DNA of 64,000 bases from Corynebacterium sp. (GTDB lineage: Bacteria; Actinomycetota; Actinomycetes; Mycobacteriales; Mycobacteriaceae). The stretch is taken from assembly GCF_030538285.1 (NCBI RefSeq), contig NZ_JAUNUG010000003.1:1-64000 (forward strand). Reading direction: 5' to 3'. The notes below the pieces were generated by a model. That model searched no databases. It saw nothing but the letters and a program-made list of their open reading frames with translations, and was not told where the DNA came from. Shown here piece after piece: positions 1-8,763 of the stretch (position 1 is its first letter; each line of letters starts with the position of its first letter). The position numbers and the translations under genes were made by a program.

Positions 1-717
1 CAGCTGCGCGCCATCCCGATCGTCAACGAGAACGACACGGTGGCCACCTCCGAGATGCGCTTCGGCGACAACGACCGACTCTCCGCGATCGTGGCCCACC
101 TGACCAGCGCGGATGCCTTAGTGTTGCTGTCTGATGTGGACGGACTCTACGACCGGAACCCCTCCGAGCCCGACGCCCGCTTCGTGTCCGAGGTGCGCAG
201 CGGCAAGGACCTCAAGGGCGTCATCGCCGGTGACGGTGGTCTGGTGGGCACCGGCGGCATGGCGTCGAAGGTGTCGGCCGCACGCCTGGCCTCCCGCGGT
301 GGGGTGCCGGTGCTGTTGACGTCGGCTGACAACATTGGTCCCGCGCTTGACGACGCCTCCGTCGGCACCGTCTTCCATCCCCGTGAAGGTCGTCTGTCCG
401 CCTGGAAGTTTTGGGCGCTGTATTCCGCGGATACCGGCGGCACCCTGCGTCTGGATGAAGGCGCCGTCAAGGCCGTCACCGCCGGCGGTACCTCGCTGCT
501 CGCCGTGGGCATCACCGCGGTGGAAGGTGAATTCCACGCCGGTGAGATCGTCGACATCATCGGCCCCGATGGACAGGTCGTCGGCCGCGGTGAGGTCGCC
601 TACGACTCCGAGCAGCTGGGCAGCATGCTGGGCAAGCACACGGACGAACTTCCGGAGGGCCAGCGACGTCCCGTGGTTCACGCCGATTACCTGTCGAATT
701 TTGCGTCACGCCTGTAG
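1..717 (+). CDS. proB: Glutamate 5-kinase, C-terminal part (5' end outside window)
   Basis: ProB phosphorylates L-glutamate with ATP to gamma-glutamyl phosphate, the first step of proline synthesis in the cytosol. The reading frame is open from base 1, so the gene begins upstream; 238 residues are visible. They start inside the amino-acid kinase domain (IVNENDTV near residue 7, then [11 protein letters not shown] and the GTGGMASKV nucleotide-binding segment). From about residue 140 to the end the sequence looks like a PUA domain, as in the long form of ProB. ProA, the next enzyme, lies about 2.5 kb downstream, separated by a dehydrogenase and an HNH nuclease gene. Confidence 0.95.
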   Translation, partial: QLRAIPIVNENDTVATSEMRFGDNDRLSAIVAHLTSADALVLLSDVDGLYDRNPSEPDARFVSEVRSGKDLKGVIAGDGGLVGTGGMASKVSAARLASRGGVPVLLTSADNIGPALDDASVGTVFHPREGRLSAWKFWALYSADTGGTLRLDEGAVKAVTAGGTSLLAVGITAVEGEFHAGEIVDIIGPDGQVVGRGEVAYDSEQLGSMLGKHTDELPEGQRRPVVHADYLSNFASRL

Positions 718-726
718 CGTGGGCGC

Positions 727-1647
727 ATGAAGTTCGCATTCCAACCGCAGGAATGGCCGGATGCCATCGCCGAGATCGAGGCCGCCGGTCACACGTTCGT
801 CCAGGATGTCCACGATGCGGACTTCCTCGTGTTCAACGGGGGGCCCGATAAGTTCCCCTCGCCGTTGCCGCGCAACATCGGCTATGTGCAGTCCACGTTC
901 GCCGGCATCGACGCTCTTCTCGAGGGCGGCCTCATCCGCCCCGGCGGAGTCCGGTGGGCATGTGCCTCGGGCCTGTACGACGACACCGTCGCGGAGTCCA
1001 CGATTGCGATCCTGCTGGCGCAGATGCACATGCACAAGATGATCACTCTGGCTGGGGAGTGGTCGGTACGCCGCGAGGTGGATAAGCGCAAGCAGTGGTT
1101 GTTCGACAACAAGACGGTCGCGATCATCGGGGCGGGGCGCATCGCGGTGAAGCTCATCGAGATGCTGTCGGTGTTCGGGGTGCGCATCATCGCGGTCACC
1201 CGCTCGGGTCGCACGATCGCGGGGGCGGATGAGTCCTATTCCATTGCTGACGCCGAGAAGGTGTGGGGGCGGGCGGACATTTTCGTGGTGTTGGCCCCGC
1301 TGACCCCGGAGACCCGCCACCTGATCAACCGCGATGTGTTCGCACAGATGAAGTCGAGCGCGGTGGTGGTCAACGTGGCCCGCGGGCCTCTCGTGCATAC
1401 CGATGATCTGGTGGAGGCGCTGCGTAGCGGCACCATCGCGGGTGCGGCCCTGGATGTCACGGACCCCGAGCCCCTTCCCGATGATCATCCGTTGTGGGAT
1501 ATCGAGACCTGCATGATCACTCCACACACCGCGAACACGTACACGATCATTCAGGAGCGTACGGGCCGCCTCGTGGTGGAGAACGCCGCCGCCTTCGAGG
1601 CGGGGGAGCGTATGCCGAATGAGGTGAACCTGGACACGGGTTACTGA
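727..1647 (+). CDS. D-isomer-specific 2-hydroxyacid dehydrogenase
   Basis: A 306-residue NAD(P)-dependent dehydrogenase of the D-2-hydroxyacid family. The Rossmann glycine motif GAGRIA is at residues 135-140, followed by the family's VNVARGPLVHTDDLVEAL segment containing the catalytic arginine, and a late PHTANT containing the catalytic histidine. The substrate cannot be told from sequence. It starts 9 bases after proB, so probably shares its transcript. In C. glutamicum a dehydrogenase of this type also sits between proB and proA. Its stop overlaps the end of the convergent HNH gene by 7 bases. Confidence 0.88.
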   Translation: MKFAFQPQEWPDAIAEIEAAGHTFVQDVHDADFLVFNGGPDKFPSPLPRNIGYVQSTFAGIDALLEGGLIRPGGVRWACASGLYDDTVAESTIAILLAQMHMHKMITLAGEWSVRREVDKRKQWLFDNKTVAIIGAGRIAVKLIEMLSVFGVRIIAVTRSGRTIAGADESYSIADAEKVWGRADIFVVLAPLTPETRHLINRDVFAQMKSSAVVVNVARGPLVHTDDLVEALRSGTIAGAALDVTDPEPLPDDHPLWDIETCMITPHTANTYTIIQERTGRLVVENAAAFEAGERMPNEVNLDTGY

Positions 1648-3056
1648 GCCGCTGCGGTCTGGCGGGTCCGGATGCGGGCGCCGTTGGACCGCTGCTGTCC
1701 GTGGGTCTCGTTGAATTCGATGGGTTGACCGGGCCCGGCCCGGCGGCCGACCCGCCCGGTGGTGGGGCAGCGCACCATCCATCCACGTCCCCCGCGGCCG
1801 GTGCGGCTGTCATCGTTGTCGCCGTGGTGGGGTCGGCATATGCCGGTGAGGTTGATCATGTCGGTGGAGCCACCCTGGTCCCAGGGTCTGAGGTGGTGAA
1901 TGTCGAGGTGGATGAACGCTGTCGTGCAGTCGGAGCAGGTGCACACCCCCTCGGCAGCGTAGAGGGCTATTCGCTGCCAGAAGGAGGCCAGCCGGTGCCC
2001 ACGCCCCAGGGTGAGGGTCTGGCCGTTGCTGTCGTGGAGGGCCATGATGTCGTATTGGGCGGCGCCGAGGCGGAGCAGGTCGATCGGGGTGAGGGTGTCA
2101 CCGGTGTTGGTGGCGAACTCCGAGGAGGCGGAGAGGGTGTCGATGTCTTCAGCGGTGAGGGACAGCAGAATAGAGCCGACTCCGTAGCGGGTGGCGCTCT
2201 GATCGATGGCGGCGGAGGCCTGCAGGGTCTTCACCAGCTGATCGAGGCGGCGCTGCGCCAGTGTGCGGGTCTCCGGGGTGTCGGGCGGCAGGTTGGCACC
2301 CGCCTGTTCACCCTTGGCCATGATGGCGGCGAAAAGGGCGGCGTCGGCGGCGGGTAGATAGCCGCTGAGACGGCGGCCGCCGTCAGAGTCGGGTTTTCCC
2401 AGGTGGATGTGGCGCTTGCGGTAGGCGGCGAGGGGGTCGCGCACCCCGGCCCGGTTCGCCTTGGTCACCTCATGGCGCAACCAATCCCGCAGGTCCTCCG
2501 GGGTGCGGGTCGCGGCCTCGGTGAGGGCGGCGCTGAAGAGTTCCTCACGGGAAGGGTCGGCTGTCTCGTTGAGGTTGGCCAGCTGCTGTTCGATGATGCG
2601 GAGGATCTCGGCGGAGCGTTCTGCGGCCTGGCGGCGGGCCTCCTCCTGAGCCCGGCGGCGCCTCTCCTGCTTCGCCTTCTCGCGGCGTTCCCGCTCGGCC
2701 GCTTCCTCCGGATCCTCCTTCGGTGGGGGAGGTGGGGGAGGGGCGGGTGGATCGAACAGGGAAGCCCCGGCGCGGAGCCGTGACAACGCCTCCTGCTTTG
2801 AGATGCCCAGCCGCTTGATCAGGTACTCGAAGGAGCGGGAGGAGCCCACCCGGCGACCGGCATCGGCTTTGTCGGCCACCCACGCGAAGGAGGCGTCGAG
2901 AGCGGCCTTGCCCGCCAGAACCGTTTCGAGTTCCTCGAAGGATTCCGCGACATCCTCAAAGAGCTCGCCGGAAGGAGACTCCATGATCTCCCGCAACGCG
3001 GCCATGCCCTCGCGGATCTGCGCGACGGCTGTGGCTGATTTTTCGCGTGTGGTCAT
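1641..3056 (-). CDS. DUF222/13E12-type HNH endonuclease
   Basis: A 471-residue protein with a helical, charged N-terminal region and a central segment rich in Pro, Glu and Arg (about residues 100-150), resembling the DUF222 family multi-copy in actinobacteria. Near residues 375-415 is an HNH nuclease core: a CTCSDC zinc pair, DIHHLRPWDQGGSTD and CRPHHGDN. These proteins are predicted nucleases; their biological role is not established. The gene sits between proB and proA and reads against both. It has its own strong promoter (3098-3126, minus strand). A second HNH gene of another subtype lies at 41314-42621. Confidence 0.82.
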   Translation of the reverse strand: MTTREKSATAVAQIREGMAALREIMESPSGELFEDVAESFEELETVLAGKAALDASFAWVADKADAGRRVGSSRSFEYLIKRLGISKQEALSRLRAGASLFDPPAPPPPPPPKEDPEEAAERERREKAKQERRRRAQEEARRQAAERSAEILRIIEQQLANLNETADPSREELFSAALTEAATRTPEDLRDWLRHEVTKANRAGVRDPLAAYRKRHIHLGKPDSDGGRRLSGYLPAADAALFAAIMAKGEQAGANLPPDTPETRTLAQRRLDQLVKTLQASAAIDQSATRYGVGSILLSLTAEDIDTLSASSEFATNTGDTLTPIDLLRLGAAQYDIMALHDSNGQTLTLGRGHRLASFWQRIALYAAEGVCTCSDCTTAFIHLDIHHLRPWDQGGSTDMINLTGICRPHHGDNDDSRTGRGGRGWMVRCPTTGRVGRRAGPGQPIEFNETHGQQRSNGARIRTRQTAAAQ

Positions 3057-3097
3057 TGGTGTTCACCCCCCTGCCCTGTTAGTAGCTTACATGTTCG

Positions 3098-3126
3098 AGA
3101 TTAGTCCAACACATGCATGCTGTCAA
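3098..3126 (-). promoter_or_regulatory. Promoter of the HNH nuclease gene
   Basis: On the minus strand a -35 TTGACA (3121-3126) and -10 TAATCT (3098-3103) are separated by exactly 17 bases, about 40 bases upstream of the start codon at 3056. The -10 is flanked by TGTGTT and TCGAACA; the same two words flank the -10 of the other HNH gene at 42.6 kb, suggesting a shared operator. Confidence 0.65.
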
Positions 3127-3164
3127 CCCCCGAAACGAACAAAGTTTCTAGATGTGAAGGGGGC

Positions 3165-3174
3165 GTCGATAAGC
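3165..3174 (+). repeat. Dispersed 10-mer GTCGATAAGC, intergenic copy before proA
   Basis: One of 28 exact copies, here in the extended form GGGGCGTCGATAAGC. It lies in the short intergenic space 24 bases upstream of the proA start and is one of only three non-coding copies in the window. Confidence 0.75.
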
Positions 3175-3197
3175 GAAGTTCGCTACACTCGGAACAC

Positions 3198-4475
3198 ATG
3201 ACTGATACCCGCGCCATTGAACGTGAAGAAGTACTGACCAAGGCCCGGGCGGCCAAGGCTGTCGCCCCGGCTCTGGCGCAGTTGCCGACTGAGAAGAAAA
3301 ACGAGATTCTCCTTGCGGCGGCAGATGCGCTGATCGCTAAGTCTGATGACATCATCGCCGCCAACCAGCAGGACATTGATTCTGGCCGCGCCGAAGGTCT
3401 GACCGAGGCTCTCATCGACCGGCTCTCCCTGGACGCCGCGCGCATTGAGGGCATCGCCGGCGGCCTGCGCCAGGTCGCGGGACTCAAGGACCCGGTGGGG
3501 GAGGTGCTCACCGGCGGTGTCATGCCGAACGGCATCCAGATGCGCCAGATCCGCGTCCCGCTGGGCGTGATGGGCATGGTCTACGAGGCCCGTCCGAACG
3601 TCACTGTCGATGCCTTCGGTCTGGCTCTGAAGTCCGGAAACGTGCCGCTGCTACGCGGTTCGCGTACGGCGAAGAACTCGAATGCCAAGCTCGTCGAGAT
3701 CCTCCAGGATGTGCTCGCTGATTTCGATCTGCCCCGGGATGCTGTGCAGCTGTTGCCGTGTGCCACACACGACTCTGTCCAGGACCTCATCACCGCCCGC
3801 GGCCTGGTGGATGTGGTCATCCCCCGCGGCGGCGCCCGTCTCATCGAGACGGTGGTCACCAACGCCACTGTCCCCGCGATCGAGACCGGCACCGGCAACT
3901 GCCACTTCTACATCGACGCCGAGGGTGACCTTGAGCAGGGTATCGCCATGATGCTCAACGGCAAGATCCGTCGTTGTTCCGTGTGTAATGCCACCGAAAC
4001 GGTGCTTATCGACGTCGCGCACGACGACGTCGCCAAACTCCGCATCGTCGAGGCCCTGCAGGAGGCGGGCGTCACCGTCCACGGTGACGTCTCCGAACTG
4101 GAGGCTTTTGGGGCGCAGGACATCGTCCAGGCCGACGATGCGGACTGGGGCGAGGAGTACCTCTCCATGGATATCGCCGCCAAGGTCGTCGATGGTGTCG
4201 AAGGCGCCATCGAGCACATCGCCCGCTGGACCACCGGCCACACCGAGGCCATTGCCACCTCCAACATCGCCACCGCCCAGAAGTTCGCCGACGAGGTCGA
4301 CGCTGCGGCTGTCATGGTCAATGCCTCCACCGCATTCACCGATGGTGAGCAGTACGGCATGGGGGCGGAGATCGGTATCTCCACCCAGAAGCTTCACGCG
4401 CGCGGTCCCATGGCCCTGCCTGAGCTGACATCCACCAAGTGGATCCTGCAGGGAACGGGTCAGACGCGTCCCTGA
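3198..4475 (+). CDS. proA: Gamma-glutamyl phosphate reductase
   Basis: ProA reduces gamma-glutamyl phosphate with NADPH to glutamate-5-semialdehyde, the second step of proline synthesis. The 425-residue product has the ALDH-like fold; the catalytic cysteine lies in the segment [13 protein letters not shown], and the late [14 protein letters not shown] and [20 protein letters not shown] segments are family hallmarks. I chose ATG 3198 (MTDTRAIER), since the frame upstream is rich in stop-like leader sequence and carries the repeat motif. A TACACT -10-like hexamer at 3184-3189 suggests a very short leader. A repeat motif copy at 4004 reads as VLIDVAHD. Confidence 0.95.
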   Translation: MTDTRAIEREEVLTKARAAKAVAPALAQLPTEKKNEILLAAADALIAKSDDIIAANQQDIDSGRAEGLTEALIDRLSLDAARIEGIAGGLRQVAGLKDPVGEVLTGGVMPNGIQMRQIRVPLGVMGMVYEARPNVTVDAFGLALKSGNVPLLRGSRTAKNSNAKLVEILQDVLADFDLPRDAVQLLPCATHDSVQDLITARGLVDVVIPRGGARLIETVVTNATVPAIETGTGNCHFYIDAEGDLEQGIAMMLNGKIRRCSVCNATETVLIDVAHDDVAKLRIVEALQEAGVTVHGDVSELEAFGAQDIVQADDADWGEEYLSMDIAAKVVDGVEGAIEHIARWTTGHTEAIATSNIATAQKFADEVDAAAVMVNASTAFTDGEQYGMGAEIGISTQKLHARGPMALPELTSTKWILQGTGQTRP

Positions 4476-4496
4476 CCTGAGGTAAGCTCCCATGCC

Positions 4497-5402
4497 ATGT
4501 GGAGTTTCAGGAGTTTGACAGCTGGTGCCCTGCTTGCCGGAAGCCTAGTGGCAGCCGTTCCAGCTCAGGCCGCACCCGGCGAGCAGGAGTGCCCGGCCGT
4601 GGCGGTCCTCGCAGCCCGGGGCAGTGGGCAGAGTGACTTCCTGGACTCTACTTCCTACTCGCCGGGATCGCGGTGGGTGTCCAACGGTTATGAGGAGGAG
4701 AACCTCCGCGCCTTCTTCCACTACGTTGAATCCCGCCACCCAGGCCTGTTCCACAACGTGCCTGTCGTCGCGCTCGATGATGCTGCTTACCCAGCTTCGA
4801 AACCGATTCCGGAGCTGGTCCCGCGCGGGGAGGAGGCAAGTGCTGCGCAGGTTGCGCAGCGGATGGGGGAGATCCTGTCCTCGACTCCGCCGCACGTCAT
4901 TGCCGGGGATGCCGCTTTCGGTTTCTACAACGGCATGACCACGGGCATCCAGAAAGCTGTCCCCTTCCTCGACACCTGGGAGGAAGAGACCGGTTGTGCG
5001 CCCGGCTACCTGCTCGTGGGCTACTCGCAGGGAGCGGTGGTTCTTACTGCGCAGGAGCGGAAGCTGCAGGAGCGCGGGCAACTCGTGGGCTCGCTCTATC
5101 TGGGTAATCCGCTGGCCCAGGTGGGTGATAGTACGGTGGTCGGTGCACCAACCGGGGGCAATGGCATGCTGTCCGGTGTTCCGGTGTTGTCTTCGGAGTG
5201 GCGGGCGGCGTCGATAAGCAATCGCCTGAACTACTGCGCCAGCGGTGACTTCGCCTGCGACCTGTCCTGGCAATCGGTGACGACGTCGCTGAGTTCTGCC
5301 GGCGGTATCCACTCTGACTACTTCCTGGAGGCCAATCGGCACGACGCTGAGGTCGCAGACACCTTCGCAGAATGGGTCACCGGATATAATCCGAACCCAT
5401 GA
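4497..5402 (+). CDS. Secreted cutinase-like serine esterase
   Basis: A 301-residue alpha/beta hydrolase with a signal peptide (hydrophobic residues 7-20, cleavage probably after AQA near residue 26). The start of the mature protein, [15 protein letters not shown], and the nucleophile elbow GYSQGAVV (about residues 175-182) fit the cutinase family, whose mycobacterial members (Culp) hydrolyse lipid esters outside the cell. Cysteines in ECP, GCAP and CASGDFACD could form disulfides. The stop overlaps the nadD start by 4 bases (ATGA), so the two are probably co-translated, though the functions seem unrelated. Confidence 0.85.
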   Translation: MWSFRSLTAGALLAGSLVAAVPAQAAPGEQECPAVAVLAARGSGQSDFLDSTSYSPGSRWVSNGYEEENLRAFFHYVESRHPGLFHNVPVVALDDAAYPASKPIPELVPRGEEASAAQVAQRMGEILSSTPPHVIAGDAAFGFYNGMTTGIQKAVPFLDTWEEETGCAPGYLLVGYSQGAVVLTAQERKLQERGQLVGSLYLGNPLAQVGDSTVVGAPTGGNGMLSGVPVLSSEWRAASISNRLNYCASGDFACDLSWQSVTTSLSSAGGIHSDYFLEANRHDAEVADTFAEWVTGYNPNP

Positions 5403-5986
5403 CTGAGCGCATCGGTGTCATGGGTGGCACCTTCGATCCGATCCACCATGGGCACCTGGTCGCCGCGAGTGAGGTCGCGGACCGGTTCAGCCTGGACCGG
5501 GTGTTCTTCGTGCCCACCGGCCAGCCGTGGCAGAAGGCGGACAGGAAGGTCTCGCCGGCGGAGGATCGGTATCTCATGACGGTGATCGCCACGGCCGCGA
5601 ATCCGCGTTTCCACGTTTCGCGGGTGGATATTGACCGCGGCGGGGATACCTACACCGTCGATACGCTCACTGACCTGCGGAAACAATATCCGGATGCGCA
5701 CCTCTACTTCATCACGGGTGCGGATGCGCTGCAGTCGATCCTCACGTGGCGTGACTGGGACAAGATGTTTGATCTAGCGGAGTTCGTCGGCGTCACGCGC
5801 CCCGGGTACGAGCTCACAGAGGAGATGCTGCCTGAGGCGCATCAGGAGCGGGTGCATCTTATCGACGTCCCGGCCATGGCGATTTCCTCCACGGATTGCC
5901 GTCAGCGCGCGTCCGAGGGGCGTCCTGTCTGGTATCTGGTGCCGGATGGGGTGGTCCAGTACATCGCCAAGAATGACCTGTACTGA
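5399..5986 (+). CDS. nadD: Nicotinate-nucleotide adenylyltransferase
   Basis: NadD transfers AMP from ATP to nicotinate mononucleotide, making deamido-NAD in NAD synthesis. The 195-residue protein begins with the nucleotidyltransferase motif [12 protein letters not shown] (residues 10-21) and ends with the ISSTDCRQR motif equivalent to the family's ISST-x-R, about residues 163-171. The start ATG overlaps the cutinase stop. rsfS, the usual neighbour of nadD, follows after about 90 bases. Confidence 0.94.
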   Translation: MTERIGVMGGTFDPIHHGHLVAASEVADRFSLDRVFFVPTGQPWQKADRKVSPAEDRYLMTVIATAANPRFHVSRVDIDRGGDTYTVDTLTDLRKQYPDAHLYFITGADALQSILTWRDWDKMFDLAEFVGVTRPGYELTEEMLPEAHQERVHLIDVPAMAISSTDCRQRASEGRPVWYLVPDGVVQYIAKNDLY

Positions 5987-5992
5987 CCTCGG

Positions 5993-6038
5993 TTGACTGC
6001 GGCTGCGCGTAAACTAGGAAAAGTGCCCACTTCGTGGG
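5993..6038 (+). promoter_or_regulatory. Weak promoter candidate and hairpin before rsfS
   Basis: In the 93-base gap after nadD, a TTGACT (5993-5998) is followed 16 bases later by TAGGAA (6015-6020), a poor -10. A small hairpin CCCAC-TTC-GTGGG lies at 6026-6038. It lacks a T-tract, so it is not a clear terminator. The -10 is not convincing; treat as a candidate only. Confidence 0.25.
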
Positions 6039-6079
6039 AAACTAATATTTGCTCTACGCCTATCTAATAAAGGATCTCT

Positions 6080-6556
6080 GTGACTGTTTCTGACGAATCC
6101 CGCCGCCTGGCCACCATTGCGGCTCTCGCCGCCGATGAGAAGCTGGCCAGCAACATCGCGGTCATCGACGTCTCCGATGTCATGGCCATCACCGATGTGT
6201 TTGTGGTGGCGTCGGCGGACAATGAGCGTCAGGTCGGCGCCATCGTCGAAGAAGTCGAGGATGAGCTCACGAAGGCGGGTGCGGAGCCGAAGCGCCGTGA
6301 GGGTAACCGTGAGAACCGCTGGGTGCTGCTCGATTACGGCGGGCTGGTGGTCCACGTCCAGCGAGATGCGGAGCGCGAGTTTTATGGCCTTGATCGCCTG
6401 TACCGTGACTGCCCGCTGATTGAGGTGGAGGGTCTGGAGCCGCCGGAGCGTCCGGGTTCCTGGACCGAGGATGACGTGGATACCCGCAATGTGGAGTCCA
6501 TTGATGACATTCCGCTCGCCGCAGAAGCGCCGGGTGACATCGACGAGGAGTACTGA
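6080..6556 (+). CDS. rsfS: Ribosomal silencing factor
   Basis: RsfS (DUF143/Iojap family) binds ribosomal protein L14 and blocks joining of the ribosomal subunits when nutrients are short. The 158-residue product shows the conserved DVSDVMAITDVFVVASADNERQVGAIV segment (about residues 30-55) and the later GRRE/RWVLLDYGGLVVHV...REFYGLDRLY segment (about 75-113). The last 40 residues are an acidic tail that I cannot assign. An RBS-like AAAGGA precedes the GTG start. The histidine phosphatase gene follows 4 bases later. Confidence 0.93.
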   Translation: MTVSDESRRLATIAALAADEKLASNIAVIDVSDVMAITDVFVVASADNERQVGAIVEEVEDELTKAGAEPKRREGNRENRWVLLDYGGLVVHVQRDAEREFYGLDRLYRDCPLIEVEGLEPPERPGSWTEDDVDTRNVESIDDIPLAAEAPGDIDEEY

Positions 6557-6560
6557 CCTC

Positions 6561-7247
6561 ATGACACGCCGCCTCATTCTGATCCGTCACGGTCAGACCG
6601 ATTACAACGCGACCCGCCGTATGCAGGGTCAGCTGGACACGCACCTGTCCGATCTGGGCAGGGAGCAGGCGGCACGCGCCGGGCAGGCGCTTATCGACGA
6701 GCCCATCACCCGCATCATCTCCTCGGATCTGGCGCGGGCCTTCGACACGGCAACGATCATCGCGCAGAGTCTCGGCGTGGAGGTGGAGCGCGATGAGCGG
6801 CTGCGGGAGACACACCTGGGGCAGTGGCAGTCCCGCACCTCCGCTGAGGTGGATGAGGAGCTGCCGGGCGCGCGCGCCGCGTGGCGCCACGATGCGACGT
6901 GGGCGCCGCCGGGAGGTGAATCCCGCGTGGAGGTCGCCGGCCGTGCCCGCCCTGTCATTGATGAGCTGATGCAGGATTACGAGGACTGGGACGGCCACAC
7001 CGTGCTCATCGTCGCCCACGGCGGCACCATTTCTGCTGTGACCTCCTCCTTGTTGGGCCTGGAGGTCGGTATGTACCCGATGCTCTCGGGCCTGAAGAAC
7101 ACGCGCCGTTCGCAGCTGACGGCACGCCCGCGTTTCCGCCCGGGGAGCCGCGATGCGCTGGACGATATCGCCCACGGTGCACCGACTTTCACCCCGGAGA
7201 CCATCGCCGATGCCCAGTGGTACCTCGACGGATGGAACATGGGATAA
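6561..7247 (+). CDS. Histidine phosphatase family protein (phosphoglycerate-mutase-like)
   Basis: A 228-residue branch-1 histidine phosphatase. The phospho-accepting histidine is in LIRHGQTDYN (residues 6-15), the second catalytic histidine in VAHGGT (about 153), with the ETHLGQWQ segment between them. In mycobacteria a homologue in this position is glucosyl-3-phosphoglycerate phosphatase, but sequence alone does not fix the substrate. I chose ATG 6561, four bases after the rsfS stop; longer upstream reading would run into rsfS. The TAA is directly followed by the degV start. A repeat motif copy at 6689 reads ALIDEP. Confidence 0.85.
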   Translation: MTRRLILIRHGQTDYNATRRMQGQLDTHLSDLGREQAARAGQALIDEPITRIISSDLARAFDTATIIAQSLGVEVERDERLRETHLGQWQSRTSAEVDEELPGARAAWRHDATWAPPGGESRVEVAGRARPVIDELMQDYEDWDGHTVLIVAHGGTISAVTSSLLGLEVGMYPMLSGLKNTRRSQLTARPRFRPGSRDALDDIAHGAPTFTPETIADAQWYLDGWNMG

Positions 7248-8057
7248 ATGCCGGTACGCATCGTCACTGACTCATCCGCGGGGCTGCCCGTCGATGTCGT
7301 CGAGGAACTCGGGATCACTGTCGTAGACCTGCATGTCATGTCCGATGGTGACGGTGCCTCCACGGCTGGCTTGTCCTCCCTGGAGCTGGTGGCTGCGTAT
7401 GCCCGCCAGCTGGAGCGCGGTGGCGATGATGGTGTGCTGGCTCTGCATCTGGCGAAGGAGTTGTCGTCGACGTGGTCGGCGGCGGTGCAGGCCGCGGCGA
7501 TTTTCCCGGATGAGCAGGTGCAGGTGATTGAGACCGGTTCCGTCGGTATGGCGGTCGGTGCGGCGGCGATGACGGCCGCGAAGCTCGCCTCCGAGGGAGC
7601 TGATCTGCAGACCTGCCACGACATTGCCGTGGACACTTTAGGGCGTTCGGCCACGTGGGTGTATCTGCACGGTATCGATGACATTCGCAAGTCCGGGCGC
7701 ATTTCCACCGGTACGGCTTTGTCCGCGACGCTGTTGGCCACCAAGCCGATCATGTCGATCACCGACGGCAAGCTGGAGTTGGTTGGCAAGACCCGCACCC
7801 AAGAGAAGGCATTCACCCGTCTGGTGGAGTTGGTCATCGAGCGTGCCGAAGGTCGTCCCGTGTTTGTCGCTATTCAGCACAATGAAGCCGAGGAGTCCGC
7901 CGCACACCTGGAAAGCATGCTAGATGAGGTGCTTCCCGATGGCTCCAGCCTGATGACTTTGCCTATGGAGGCCACCCTTGCCGTGCACACGGGGCCGGGT
8001 GCCGTTGGGGTGTCGGCGGTGTTCATGGCACATCCGGAGCACCTTGTCCACAGATAG
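7248..8057 (+). CDS. DegV family fatty-acid-binding protein
   Basis: A 269-residue DegV protein. Members bind a fatty acid and, in Firmicutes, serve FakA-type fatty acid kinases; the actinobacterial role is unclear. The start VRIVTDSSAGLP (residues 3-14), the SSL/LSSTWSAAVQAA ligand-binding region and the C-terminal HTGPGAVGVSAV are family hallmarks. The start ATG immediately follows the previous stop. The last codons overlap a DnaA-box-like sequence (8044-8052). Confidence 0.88.
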   Translation: MPVRIVTDSSAGLPVDVVEELGITVVDLHVMSDGDGASTAGLSSLELVAAYARQLERGGDDGVLALHLAKELSSTWSAAVQAAAIFPDEQVQVIETGSVGMAVGAAAMTAAKLASEGADLQTCHDIAVDTLGRSATWVYLHGIDDIRKSGRISTGTALSATLLATKPIMSITDGKLELVGKTRTQEKAFTRLVELVIERAEGRPVFVAIQHNEAEESAAHLESMLDEVLPDGSSLMTLPMEATLAVHTGPGAVGVSAVFMAHPEHLVHR

Positions 8058-8083
8058 GTGACACGTCACCGCGGTTATCCACA
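8044..8083 (+). promoter_or_regulatory. Two DnaA boxes before comEA
   Basis: TTGTCCACA at 8044-8052 and TTATCCACA at 8075-8083 are both perfect matches to DnaA-box consensus forms used in actinobacteria and E. coli, in the same orientation and 31 bases apart. The first overlaps the end of degV. They lie 55-90 bases upstream of comEA, where DnaA binding could affect transcription. The spacing and isolation do not suggest an origin. Confidence 0.5.
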
Positions 8084-8136
8084 GGTTTGCGGCGAGCGCC
8101 TGTCGTTTCTGAGCGCGGGACTTTAACGTCGGGGCC

Positions 8137-8763
8137 ATGAGCCCGCTTGATCGTCTCAAGGATATGACTCGTCCCACCGGGGAGGAGTCGCTTCTCGACG
8201 TCGCCTACCCCTCCCCTCGATTCCAGGTCACCGTCCGGCATGCCGTTCTGGCGGCGCTCACCGTTGTTGTTCTGGTCGCTGCGGTGTTGTGGTTCCAGTC
8301 GCGTACTCCCGAGCCCGTCGCTTTCGACGTGCCCGCAGTGGAATCTGAGGCGGTGGTGGCGGAAGAGATCGTGGTCTCCATCGTCGGGGCGGTGGGGCAA
8401 CCGGGGCTCAAGACCCTGGCGCCTGGTTCGCGCGTGCACGATGCGCTGCAGGTTGCGGAGCCACACCCTGATGCCGATCTCGTCGCCCTCAATCTCGCCC
8501 AAAAACTCACCGATGGCCAACAACTGGTGGTTCCCGTCATCGGTGAAAGTCCACCATCGGGGGATTCAAGTAGCGGAGTTTCCCTCAACTCGGCTTCAGC
8601 GGCAGAGCTCACCTCCCTGCCGGGGGTTGGTCCGGCTACCGCCGCCGCCATTGTCGCCCACCGGGACGCGAATGGTGCGTTCGGCGCGGTCGATGATCTT
8701 CTCCAGGTCAAAGGCATCGGGCCGGCCAAGCTCGAGGGGCTGCGTGATCAGGCCACGTTGTGA
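8137..8763 (+). CDS. comEA: Competence protein ComEA, helix-hairpin-helix DNA-binding protein
   Basis: ComEA is a membrane-anchored receptor that binds incoming double-stranded DNA outside the membrane and passes it to ComEC. The 208-residue product has a cytoplasmic N-terminus, one transmembrane segment at about residues 35-50 (VLAALTVVVLVAAVLWF), a SLBB-like domain (VSIVGAVGQPGLKTLAPGSRVHDAL, about 80-105) and two C-terminal helix-hairpin-helix motifs (LTSLPGVGPATA and LLQVKGIGPAKLEGL). The ATG is 79 bases after degV. The TGA overlaps the comEC GTG start, as expected for an operon. Confidence 0.93.
   Translation: MSPLDRLKDMTRPTGEESLLDVAYPSPRFQVTVRHAVLAALTVVVLVAAVLWFQSRTPEPVAFDVPAVESEAVVAEEIVVSIVGAVGQPGLKTLAPGSRVHDALQVAEPHPDADLVALNLAQKLTDGQQLVVPVIGESPPSGDSSSGVSLNSASAAELTSLPGVGPATAAAIVAHRDANGAFGAVDDLLQVKGIGPAKLEGLRDQATL

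Noticed and set aside
2403..2783. Long plus-strand open frames opposite the HNH nuclease
   Set aside because: They are antisense shadows of high-G+C coding sequence, with no RBS and low-complexity protein.
8075..8083. A replication origin at the DnaA boxes
   Set aside because: Only two boxes are present, the spacer is short and not A+T-rich, and no dnaA or dnaN gene is near.
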